Positions 1 to 11,000 of a stretch of 45,313 bases of DNA are shown piece after piece. Each line of letters starts with the position of its first letter. Position 1 is the first letter of the stretch. The position numbers were made by a program, and so were the translations under genes. The notes below the pieces were generated by a model. That model worked only from the letters and a program-made list of their open reading frames with translations, was not told the origin of the DNA and made no database searches. This DNA is from Planctomycetaceae bacterium (GTDB lineage: Bacteria > Planctomycetota > Planctomycetia > Pirellulales > Pirellulaceae). Location of the stretch: NCBI GenBank assembly GCA_007127095.1, contig SKZY01000018.1:1-45313 (forward strand), written 5' to 3'.

Positions 1-593
1 ATACTCGGGGCAAGCAGATGATAGATAACGGTTGCCGCCCCGCTTTGAACGCACTTTCCGTCTCTTTCCTGCCGAAATGCTGTCGCAAGCGGGGGCCGTT
101 CTCACACCGATAAATCGGCCGACCATACACCGTTCCCCCCTCGGCCCTTCCGGCTCGGTACCCGCCGGTTTTTAAAAACACTTCGTAGCTTGCCTCTACG
201 TCGCCCTCCCTCGGCCCGTCGGTGCGATCGTTCCGTTCCGCGATCAGCCGACTAAGCTGCCTGACTTTTCCAATCAAGGGATTCCGGCTCGATCGTGCAT
301 ACCAGGATTTGTCGCTCGGAAAACGAACGGGATGAGTCGCTGCGGCCTCGCCCACGCGCTTCGTCAACTGCTCACAGTCAGTGTTGTCGATCGGGATCGA
401 AGTACCCGTACTCGGCGTATTTCTTGACTCTCACCCGAAGGTCGGCTCGGATGATTACGTGTTACCGAGTTGAGAGCCGAACAGCCGAACAGATGGGTGC
501 CGCGATTCGGGATTGCCAGTGGCCGTTCGGAATTGGTACGGACGATTAGAGTCGTTTGACGAGTAAGTGACGTTTCACAGGGAGATTCGCAGG
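1..593. other. Gene-poor stretch at the left edge
   Basis: No convincing gene is seen here. Two short overlapping frames (about 295-549 plus and 364-624 minus) have arginine- and serine-rich translations without any motif, and look like chance open frames in GC-rich DNA. I found no tRNA-like T-loop, CRISPR repeat or transposon end. The last part presumably holds the promoter of the small gene starting at 594; an AGGGAG-like stretch at about 580-585 lies roughly ten bases before that ATG and could be a ribosome binding site. Confidence 0.5.
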
Positions 594-1058
594 ATGCCGA
601 TCCGACTTCATCGCCACAACGCAACCGATCCGAGCGTTAGCCGTCGCCGCTGTCGCGAGCGGATTCAACGGAACTGGGAGCGACGGCTGGCGGTTTGTAC
701 GGTTTTCGCGGTCGCTGTTGTGGCTGGTAGCGCGACCGCGACTGCTCAAATTACTGCACCGCGGATGGCGACGACCGGGGGTAACAAGGTGGCGACGCTC
801 GACGAGCAGTTGATCAACCGCTTGCGGGCGACGACCGATGAGCGTCAGACCTATCTGCGGATCATCGCCGCCAAGACCGAGCAGGGGGTTTTCGACCAAC
901 GCCGTATCTTGGCGATCGAGCGATTCGCGATGAAGAGGAACCCGAACTTTCCGTTCCCCTATTTCGAGCGGGCGATGCGGAACGAGGCCGAGCGGCTCGG
1001 CGTCTATCTGCCGCCGGTACGATTGCTGGCCGGCCCGGCTTATCAATCGATACGCTGA
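594..1058 (+). CDS. Small exported protein of unknown function
   Basis: This 154-residue protein is not one I recognise. An arginine-rich N-terminus is followed by a hydrophobic stretch (about residues 31-50, ending ATATAQ), which looks like a signal peptide with a long charged n-region or an N-terminal membrane anchor. The rest, about 100 residues, is charged and probably helical, with an ERQTYLRIIAAKTEQG segment and a proline-rich end. The ATG at 594 is preferred to an in-frame GTG at 567 because a purine-rich AGGGAG lies upstream. It converges on the DapA-family gene with only five bases between the stop codons. Its role is unknown; exported small proteins of this kind are common in planctomycetes. 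Confidence 0.6.
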   Translation: MPIRLHRHNATDPSVSRRRCRERIQRNWERRLAVCTVFAVAVVAGSATATAQITAPRMATTGGNKVATLDEQLINRLRATTDERQTYLRIIAAKTEQGVFDQRRILAIERFAMKRNPNFPFPYFERAMRNEAERLGVYLPPVRLLAGPAYQSIR

Positions 1059-1072
1059 CCAGATCAGTCAGC
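1054..1072. terminator. Short inverted repeat between convergent genes
   Basis: GCTGAC and GTCAGC form a six-base stem around a seven-base loop exactly where two convergent genes end, and the repeat overlaps both stop codons. It has no T-tract, so it is only a weak candidate for a bidirectional terminator. Confidence 0.25.
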
Positions 1073-1993
1073 TCGCTGGAGTAGACCGCTCAGTAGTTTT
1101 CGCAATTCTCCGAGTTCGTTCTCGGACAGTTTGACCAACGGTGCCCGCACGTGGGCTTCATCGAGCCGTCCGAGCATCACCAGCGATTCTTTCATGCGGT
1201 TGTGCATATCGACCAGCGGTTGACGGTAAAACGCGCAGGTCGTCGGGTAGATTTGATCGTTGATCCGCTGTGCGGTCGCCAGGTCTCCCGCCGAAACGGC
1301 TCGCCAAAGCGCCACGTGCAGGTCCGCGATGACACTACCGGCGCCGGAAAGGATTCCATCGCATCCCATGACGAGTGAACCGAGCAACCAAGCCGAGTGG
1401 GTTGTGAGCACTTTGATTGGCCGGTCGAGAGCATGGAGCATTCGGATTTGGCGCTCGTGCAGTTGCGGGTCTTGGCACCAATCCTTGACCGCTCGGATTG
1501 TCGGAAAACGTTCGCAGAGCATCCGCAGTGTTTCCAATGGGTAGCCGAGTCCGCCGGCGAGTGGGTATTGGAACAGGATCAACGGTAGATCGGTCGCCGC
1601 GGCGATCGCATCGAAATGCGCGATCGCCATCTCGGGACGTGATTGTCCACCGAGCGCGAATACCTCCGACGGAAACACCAGTAACGCATCGGCCCCGCAG
1701 CGAGTCGTCATCCGCGCGATTTCGGCGGCTTGCCGCCAGTTCGACGTAAAAACGCCGGCGATCAAGGCGGTGGAATCACCGACCTCATCCCGGGCGATCG
1801 CCAACCCCCGTCGCTGTTCGTCTAAGCTCAACGCATGCACCTCCGCCGCGTGGCCATTGACCGTGATCGCGGTGACGCCATCGACCTCGCTGAGGTATCG
1901 CAGGTGCTTTCGATAGGCCGGCTCATCGATGCTCAAGTCGGCCGTGAACGGCATCAGGCAGGCGGGGATCACGCCGGCGGGCTCAAAACTCAT
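1064..1993 (-). CDS. DapA/NanA-family Schiff-base aldolase or lyase
   Basis: The protein (about 309 residues) belongs to the dihydrodipicolinate synthase/N-acetylneuraminate lyase superfamily, TIM-barrel enzymes that join or split pyruvate-type adducts through a lysine Schiff base. Visible are the N-terminal PAxxxPF motif, a variant of the GTTGE substrate loop (NGHAAEVHALS), the catalytic tyrosine in FQYP and the Schiff-base lysine in AVKDW. Length fits the family. The substrate cannot be read from sequence: the loop lacks the usual TTGE, so lysine synthesis (dapA proper) is unlikely. The ATG at 1993 (MSFEPAG) is chosen over a TTG at 2056. It starts 83 bases after the synthetase gene on the same strand, so it may be co-transcribed and may make or modify a building block; that is inference. 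Confidence 0.8.
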   Translation of the reverse strand: MSFEPAGVIPACLMPFTADLSIDEPAYRKHLRYLSEVDGVTAITVNGHAAEVHALSLDEQRRGLAIARDEVGDSTALIAGVFTSNWRQAAEIARMTTRCGADALLVFPSEVFALGGQSRPEMAIAHFDAIAAATDLPLILFQYPLAGGLGYPLETLRMLCERFPTIRAVKDWCQDPQLHERQIRMLHALDRPIKVLTTHSAWLLGSLVMGCDGILSGAGSVIADLHVALWRAVSAGDLATAQRINDQIYPTTCAFYRQPLVDMHNRMKESLVMLGRLDEAHVRAPLVKLSENELGELRKLLSGLLQRAD

Positions 1994-2076
1994 CCGAATT
2001 CGCTTTCCGACGAAGGGCGGGGAAAATTGCCGCTCGACATGATACCGGACACGCAAGCGAATCGCCCACCCGGGAT

Positions 2077-5000
2077 TCAGCAGGATACTGAATCGCCGTT
2101 GTTCTGCAGGGTGGCCACCGGAAGTACCGGTGGGGCGATACCGGTTTGTAGGTGCCGATGGAGCAAACGGGCGATCTGCTCGACCGCGGGGCGAGTCAAC
2201 ATATGCGCGTGGTCGCCGGGGACGGATGCCACCTCGACCCGTGGGACCAAAGTCTGCCAGCCCAGCGTTTCGTCATCGAACAAGTCCGCGGTTTTTGCTT
2301 GATCAGCCGGGCGGATCAGCACCAGGGGGCCATCGTGAGGCCCCGTCCGGTGATCGTGGACCGCTTTGATATTGGCTTGAAAGACATCCAGGATATGCGG
2401 ACCGACGGCGGCGGCATTCTCCGGCACGATCCCGGCTTGGCTCGCCTGGGCGATGAAATAGGCGAGTTGTTCTTCTGGCGACTTTTGGCGCAGTGTATCG
2501 AGCGAGTCGTGGCCCTGGTCTGGAAACAGTGCGGCGATCAACGGCAAGAAATCGGCTTCACTCAAATCTTGATCGGCCGAGACGAGTCCGGAATCGAGCA
2601 GGGCCAAGAGGCCGATCTGTCGTCCGCGAGCCGATACTTCGCGGGCCACCTCATAGGCGATATTTCCACCCAGCGACCACCCCACCAGGTTCAGAGGGCC
2701 GACCGGGGCGGCCTGAAGGATTGCCGTCGCGTAATCAGCAGCCATTTCTCGCAGCGTAGCATGCGGCGGTTCGAGGCCATCGATCCCGCGGGCTTGAACG
2801 CCGAAGACCGGTCGCTTGCCGGCGAAATGTGCCGCTAGTTCGCGGTAGCAAAATACGGTTCCGCCGGCCGGGTGGATACAGAACAACGGTGGCGATTCGC
2901 CGCCGGTCGAGAGCGAGACCACGGTCGACGCTTCGGAGTCGCCCCGCCGCAGCAATTCCGCCAACTGTGCAATCGTCGGCTGACGGAACAACGCTGCCAC
3001 CGGCAGGGCTAGCCCGGTCCGCTGCTGCACTCGAGAGACCATCCGCACAGCTAGCATGCTGTGCCCACCGAGTTCGAAGAAGTCGTCGTCGATCCCAACC
3101 GGCGAGATTTCCAACAATTCTTCCCAAACCTCGACCAAACAGGCCTCGATCTCGTTCCGCGGAAGCCGCAGTTCCCCCTCGCCGCCCAACCGCTGTGTCG
3201 GAGGCGGCGGCAGGGCAGACCGATCGAGTTTACCCTGTACCGTCATCGGCAGGCGATCGACGACGACGAATGCCGACGGGACCATGTAGGCTGGCAGCCG
3301 TGACTGCAGTTGCTGACGGAGTCGTTGGGTTAATTGAATCGATTGGCGCCGGACCAGCGGTTGGCTGGTGAATCGGGTCGTGTCTGTTTCCTGCGGTACG
3401 ATCGCCGGCTGATATTCCTGAATCGACAGCGACCGCCGCAATGCCGCCGGAGATAACCGTCGGCCGTCTCGCGTCGCTTGCAACCGGACCGCATCGATCG
3501 CCTCGGGGTGCCAGTCGGCGACCAGCCGAATCCCTTGATTCTCAGCAATCTCGGCCAACGCCGCGGGGGTCGTTGCCGGGGCCAGCGCGGAATCGATGGC
3601 CGCGATGACATCGCCAAGCGGCATCGCGGCGGCGGCGGCTCGCAGCGCCCGATCGAGTCTCACTTCACGATGGACATGGGCGTTGCAGACGGTGACGTTT
3701 GGCGAGCGCGAGCGACGGTGGCTGTCGCTGGGACCGCGATCGAAATGGAGCACGGCGTCGTAACGAAACCGGTTCAATTCGCTGTCACCCGAAGCGGTCT
3801 TGACCTCGACCCGAACCTCTCGCAAACGCGGCAAATGTGGTTTTAAATGAGTGAACAGGTCGGGGGCGACCAGCAATTCTTCGTCGTGCTCCACCCGCGT
3901 CCGTACCCGCCCCAGAAACTGCCCCACCGTCAACGGTTCGTCGCCACAGCGAGGTAACTCCGCGGCGATCGCGAAGGCGCGATGGAGTCGCAGGTCACGG
4001 AGATCACCCAAAAAGATCTTGCCGCCGGGTGCTAGCAACCGCTCGGCTTCGCAGAGCACCCGAACCAGGTAGCGCTGTGAGGGGAAGTATTGCACGACCG
4101 AGTTGAGTACGACTGTATCGAAACCGCTCTCGGGAAGCTCACCGAGTTGGTCCGCGGTGCGGCGAAGCAGTTCGACCTTGCGTTCCAGATCCGGCATTCG
4201 CGACAACGTCTGCCGAAGTTCGGCGAGTGCCGAATCGAGCACATCGACACCGACATAATGTTCGATCGAGTCGGCGATCCGCAGCAACATCAATCCGGTG
4301 CCGCAGCCGATCTCCAACAGGCGGCGTGGTTGGAGGTCACGGATTCGGCCGGCGGCGGCATCGGCCCAGGCCCGCATCTGATCGATCGGGATCGGCCGCC
4401 CGGTGATGACGCTGGACCAACCCGAAAAATTGTCGCGAGGGTCGAACACGACACCGCCTTGCTGCGATTGGTCAAACAACGCCCGCCAATTTTCAACGTG
4501 CTCTGCTTCGACCGGATCTTCGCCGTCTGCCGCATCGATCACGCCGTCGGCCACCGCGGTGGGTAGTTGGGCGGGTTCGGGAACGACATAGGCGACCAAA
4601 CGACGGCCGGTACCATCACCCGACGTGTCATCACCGGCCACCACGACAGCCGAGCGAGCGACATCGGGCAGCGAATCGAGCACCGACGCGATCTCACCCG
4701 GTTCGATTCGGAAGCCGCGCAATTTGACCTGGTCGTCGCAGCGGCCGACGATTTCCAAGAGCCCCCGATGATTCCACCGACCGAGGTCGCCGGTCCGGTA
4801 CATCCGTCGCCCTCGCCCGGCCCGATCGGCTGGCGATAAAAACGGGTCAGGAACGAATCGCTCTGCCGTCAGGTCGGCTCGTCCAAAGTAGCCCCGTCCG
4901 ACGTTCGCGCCGCCGATATAGACTTCACCGATCACACCGTCGGGGACCAAGCGTCGCCGGTCGTCAAGCACATAGACGGCGGTGCCGGGTAGCGGTCGGC

Positions 5001-8000
5001 CGACGGCCGGGGCGACCAAATCGGCCCGTTCCATACGGTGGATCGCGACGCCTACGGTACACTCCGTGGGACCGTAGCCATTGAACAATTGATGGCTGTT
5101 GAGCCACCGCGCCGCCACTTCGGCCGGCAATGCATCACCGGCCGACAGCACACGGCTGACCTGGGGCAATTGCTGGGGTGATAGAACGGCCAACGTAGCC
5201 GGGGTGACCCCGATCACATCGACTCCGCGACGATCGAGGAACTCCGCCAAACGTGGTGGGTCGAACATCAAATCCTGGTCGATCACCTCGAGTACGCCAC
5301 CACAAACCAATGGCGGGAAAATATCGCCTGCCGCCCCGTCAAAACTGGGCGAAAACTGATAGCCGCAACGGTCGCCTACCGTCAATCGCAGTCGTTGGCA
5401 GTAGCCGGCGACAAAGTTGCAGATCGAGCGATGTTCGATCTCCACGCCCTTCGGTTTTCCGGTCGAGCCGCTGGTGAAGATCAAATAGGCGAGGTCGTCG
5501 TCCGCGGTATCGACCGCGACCATTCGCCCCTCATTCGCCATCAGTTGCCGGAGTCCGTGGCAAGGCGCCCGGTCGCCGATCGCTCTGCGAACGTCCGCGA
5601 TCGATTCGTCGACCGCCACGACCATCGCCGGTCGAAGGTCGGTAACGATCTCGACGACGCGGCCGAGCGGAAATTGGGTGTCGATCGGTACGAACGCCGC
5701 ACCACACCGCATCACGGCGATCACCGCGGCGACCTGATCGATCGATCGCGCCGAATAGACGACTACCGAGTCGCCGCGCCGTACACCGTTCAACTGCAGC
5801 CCTCGAGCGATCTCCGCGATCCGACGATCGAGCGCCGCGTAGGTCAGCGTCGTCTCGCCGTGACGGATCGCCGGCAGGTCGGCATGGCGGGCGATCGATT
5901 CGGCGATCCAACCGTGCAACGTTCCCTGCGGCGGCGGACCGCTGGTGGCGTCGGCCGGATGCGCCGCCGGCGAAGGGGCCGTGATCGAACGCTGCAGCAC
6001 CGCACGTTCGGCGTCGGCCGAGACCACCGGCAGTTGATCGATCGGCGTTTCGATATCGGCTAACGCCGCCGTCAGCAGAGTCTGCCAAGCGTCGGCGAAG
6101 CGGGCGATGGTCTGTGGGCGAAACAACGACGTACGAAACTCGAAGTGACCGACCAACATGCCGTCGCGCTCGGCCAACATCAAGGTCAAGTCGTATTTCG
6201 CTGTCCCGTTATCGACCTCGATCGGTGTCAGCTTCAGTCCCTCGGCGGGCGGCGGGATGTCGGGCGTGTTCTGCAAGATCATCGCCGCTTGGAAAAGTGG
6301 CGAATGGCTGCGATCGCGATTGATCGCTAATCGGCTGACCACCTGCTCGAACGGTACGTCTTGATGCTCGAAGGCTTCGGTCGCGGCCTGGTGTACCGAC
6401 CGCACGTACTGCGCAAACGACTCACCACCGACTTGCCGCTGTCGGACGACGACGGTGTTGACAAAGAAACCGATCAATTCCTCGACCAACGGGTCATTGC
6501 GGTTGGCGACCGCCGTTCCGACGCAAACATCGTGCTGGCCCGAAAGGCGACCGAGTAACAACCCATAAGAAGCCATCAGCACCGCATAAGGCGTCACCGC
6601 GAGCGATTCGGCCAGCGTCTTGATCCGGTCGGTCAACTCGCCCGATAGCCGGACCGGAAGGGTTGCACCGGCAAACTCTTGGACGACGGGGCGAGGGTGG
6701 TCCGTCGGCAGATCGATCGTTTCCGGAGCGTCGCGGAGAGCGTCGCGCCAATAATCGATCGTCGGTTCGATCCGCTCCGGTGTCAGCGATTCCGCTTGCC
6801 AGTCAGCATAATCGCGATACGTGGCCGTCAGCGGTCGGGGTGATTCGCCATCGACGGTCGTCGCGGCTCGGTAATGCCGCGTCAATTCGCCCAGCATCAC
6901 CGCCATCGACCAGCCGTCGGAAATGATGTGGTGCATCACCAACAGGATCACATGTTGATCGGGGCCGAGTCGCCAATGGGAGACACGCAGTAACGGACCG
7001 GTGGTCAAGTCGAAAGCCACCTGCGACTGTTCGCCGAGTTCCCGTGCCAAGACCGCTTCGGCGTCGGCATGGCCACTGAGGTCCGACGACCAGCGATCGA
7101 TCGGCATTGTGGCTGAGACCCGTCGAACCGGAGTGCCATCGACGATGTGATAGGTCGACCGCAATGTTTCGTGGCGGGCGACACAGGCATCGACGCTCTG
7201 CCAAAACCGCGGCAGGTCGAGCGGCCCTTCGATCCGGGCCGCCAGCGGCAGGTTGTAAAACGGATGATTCGGCTCGAGTTGATCGACGAACCAGAGTCGC
7301 CCTTCGGCTGGCGAGAGCGTTAAGTTCTCCTCCGGATCGCCGACGATCGAAGCAGGAGCCGCCGAACGGTTGACGAACGCGGCTAGCCCCGAATCGGTCG
7401 CGGCATCGCGTTCCGATTGCTGGTCGACCAACCCGGCTAACTCGGCCACGGTCGGATGCGAGTAGATTTGCCGCAATCGCAGGTCGGCCCCCAAGCGGTC
7501 GCGGATGCGGGCAAACACTTGGGCGGCGAGCAAGGAGTGGCCGCCGAGGTGAAAAAAATGGTCGTCCGACCCGATGCGATCGATTCGCAGCACCTCTCGC
7601 CAAATCTCAGCGATCGCCCGTTCGGTCGCCGTAGCGGGCTCTCGCAACGACCCAGCGACCGACCGTTCATCCCCATGAGTCAAAGCCGAAGCGGCCAAGC
7701 AGCCGTCGGTGGGTAGCCGCCGATAATCAATCTTGCCCGCCGGTGTCGTCGGGATCTTGGTCAATGGAACCAATGCGGCGGGGATCATGTGGCCGGGCAA
7801 CCGCGATTGCAGACGCTCGCGAAGCTCCGCCGGGACGATGACATGATCGGGCAACGGTTGATAAAAGCCGACCAATCGCCGGTCGGTCGACGACAGGTCG
7901 ACGCAGGTCACGGCGGCGGCGGCCACTGCGTCCAGCCGATTGATCTCTGCCTCGATCTCCCCCAACTCGACCCGGTGTCCCCGCAGTTTGACCTGCCGAT

Positions 8001-11000
8001 CGGCCCGCCCGAGAAACTCCAGACCTCCATCACTCCGCCGCCGGACGATATCTCCGGTCCGATACATCCTGCCATGCGCGTCGGTCGCCACGAATCGCTC
8101 AGCCGTCAACGCCGGGCTTCGCCAATAGCCGCGGCCGACCCCGTTGCCGCCGATCCACAATTCGCCAGCGACGTCCGCGGGGACATCACGGCCGGCGGCA
8201 TCGACGATTCGCAGCGTAGTCGAATCGATCGGTGTTCCAAGCAATATCGGTCCCGAATCGACATCGGTGATCTCACCGGCGAGCGACCAGACGGTCGTTT
8301 CGGTCGGTCCGTAGACGTTCCACAGCCGAGCCCCGGTGTCGAGCAGCGTCGCGGCCAAGTCGACGTCGAGCGGTTCACCGCCACACCAGATCGTCTGCTT
8401 CGATTGCGGCCGCCAGCCGCCGGCCAACAACACACGGAGCGACGAGGGAGTCGCCTGGACCACATCGACGTCCTTGGTGGCGAGCCAGCGAGACACGACA
8501 TCGGGATCCTCGGACAGGCTCCGTGGCGTGATCAAACCGGTGGCACCCGTGACGAGTGGTAGGAACAACTCCAAAACCGAGATGTCGAACGACATCGTTG
8601 TCGCTGCCAAGATTCGCTGCCCGGCAGCAAGCCCCGGACGTTCGGCGAACGACCGCAACACGTTCGCTAAGTTGTCGTGACCGATCATCACCCCTTTGGG
8701 CTTGCCGGTCGAACCGGAGGTGTAGATCAGGTACGCCAAATCGGTTGGCGAAACGGCGGGCCGATGATCATCGCCGGTCGCGGCAGGCGACTCGTCCGCG
8801 TTCAAGAGTTCGTCGAAATCGACGTCGGTGAGGAGACACGCCGGTTCGGCGTCAGCGACGATTTCATCCAATCGCTGCTGCGGGTAATCCGGGTCCAATG
8901 GAAGATAAGCCGCGCCGGCCTTCCAGAGGGCCAAAGCGGCAATGATCAATCGTCGCCCACGGCTCAGACGCAGCGCCACGATCTCTCCCGCGACGACGCC
9001 ACGCCGCCGCAGCCGCTGGCAGAGGCGATTCGATTGATCGTCGAGTTGTGCAAACGTCGCCGCACCCTGCTGATCGATGACCGCTACCGAATCAGGGGTA
9101 ATCGCCACACGCTGGGCGAAGAGATCGAGGACCGTCGTGTCGGCGCGACGGAAGGTCCGCGCCCGCTGGGCCACAGCCCGCAGTCGCGCTTCGGTCGGCC
9201 CGCAGATCCGCAAATCACCGGCGGCCACTCGCGGATCGGCGAGCGATTCGTCCAGCAAGGTGACGAGGCCGTCGAGCAGATTCGCGGCCGTCGTCGTGTT
9301 GATCCGCTGCGGATTGAAAGCCACCCCGAGGTCACAACGTGGCTCACAACCCAACCCGTCAAGATCGAGTTGACGCCACTGGCAAATCAACGCCGTGTCG
9401 TAGGCCGCTAGGGTCGAGTAGGCCGACGAAAAGTCGATGCAGCGGGCTTGGCCAAAATTGACCGGCCCCGCGACCGGCGGTTGATGCAAAACCAGGTGCT
9501 GGATCAACGGCAAGCGATCAGCGGACCGCGGCAGCTCGAGCCGATCGATGATTTCGTCCAGCGGCACTTCGCCATGCAGCAAATCGCGTCGCCAAGATCG
9601 GCTAACCGCTCGGACATAATCGACGAACGACATGTCCACGCTTTCCTGGTGACGATACGGCAGCGTGTTGATAAAGCAACCGATCGCGGTTTCCAGTCGA
9701 CTCTGATCGCGCCCCGCGACAGGAACACCCAAGACCAAATCGTCCGACTCCGCATAACGTCTCAGCACCAACGTCCAAGCTGACAACAGAATTTCGAATG
9801 GGGTCACACCCCACTGCCGACCACGTCGCCACAGCGATTGGCCGACCGCCGGGGGCAGCAACAGCGTCTGGAGCTGCGAATCGGGGCGGTCGTCATCGCT
9901 GCCACAACAGGAAACGGCTTCCCCGGCCGCTGGCCCGTGGGCCGAGGCCACCGCCAACGGTGAGTCGGCAGCGACCGCGTGCAATCGATCACGCCAATAC
10001 TCAAGCCGCTGGTCCTGCGACCAGTCGATCATGCCGGCTGGGGTCAACAGTTCGGCGTCACCTACCAAACCGCCGCCGCTGCTCGCTTCCCCGGTCGCCG
10101 ACGAATCGAGCTGACCGTTGTAGGAATTCGCCAAATCACGAACGATCAGCTGTAGTGATGCGGCGTCGCAGATCGCATGGTGGGCGACCAAAATCAACTC
10201 GCTGACATCGCCCGGCAGGTCGATCAACACCGCGTGAAACACCGGGCCATTCTGAAGGTTGAGCGGTTCCCTCACCGCCGCGGAGCGAACGTCGCTCAGC
10301 CGGCCCTCGATCTCGGTCGGATTCTCGGGGCGGAGATCGAGCCGGCGAACGAAAATCGGTGACGTGTCGTTGAACCGTTGTCGGGGGATGCCATCAGCGT
10401 CTGGCCAGATCCGACACCGCAACGCCGCATGGCGTTCCGGTAGCGTGGTGATCAACCGGGCCAGCTGATCCAAGTCGAGTGCCCCGGCGAGTCTCAGTGT
10501 CAGCTCGACATGCAGGAACGCTTGCCGAAGCTCCAACTGGTCGAGCACCCAAAAGCGGCGTTGGGCCGGCGTCAGAGGTACACCATGCAGAGATTCGCTG
10601 AACGGGCTAGCGATCACCCCGCTGGCGGCGAAAAAGGTCGTAGCTGTGCCGTTCGCGATCGTGCCGTTCGCGGTTGCGGCAGCGGAAACGAGATCGGGTT
10701 GATCACCTGCGGCGGGTTCCACGGCCGCTTGGTCAGCGGCCAAGCGACGGACTTCAGCGACCAATTGTCCGAATCTTGGGGCGCGGTACAGCGTTTCGAA
10801 ATCGACGGTGACTCCGATCCGCTCCCGAATTCGCGACAACATCCCGATCGCCGCCAAAGAATGGCCACCGTGATCGAGAAAGTGTTGATCAGCGGAAACC
10901 TGGCCGACAGCGAGCACCTCGCACCATATGCTCTTGATCTGCTGCGCTATTTCGTCGACTGCGGGGCAAAGATCGGTGGCCGGGACGTCGACCGATCCGC

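Noticed and set aside
295-624. Short overlapping open frames on both strands at the left edge
   Set aside because: Arg/Ser-rich translations without motifs, overlapping each other and the real gene at 594; typical chance frames in GC-rich DNA.
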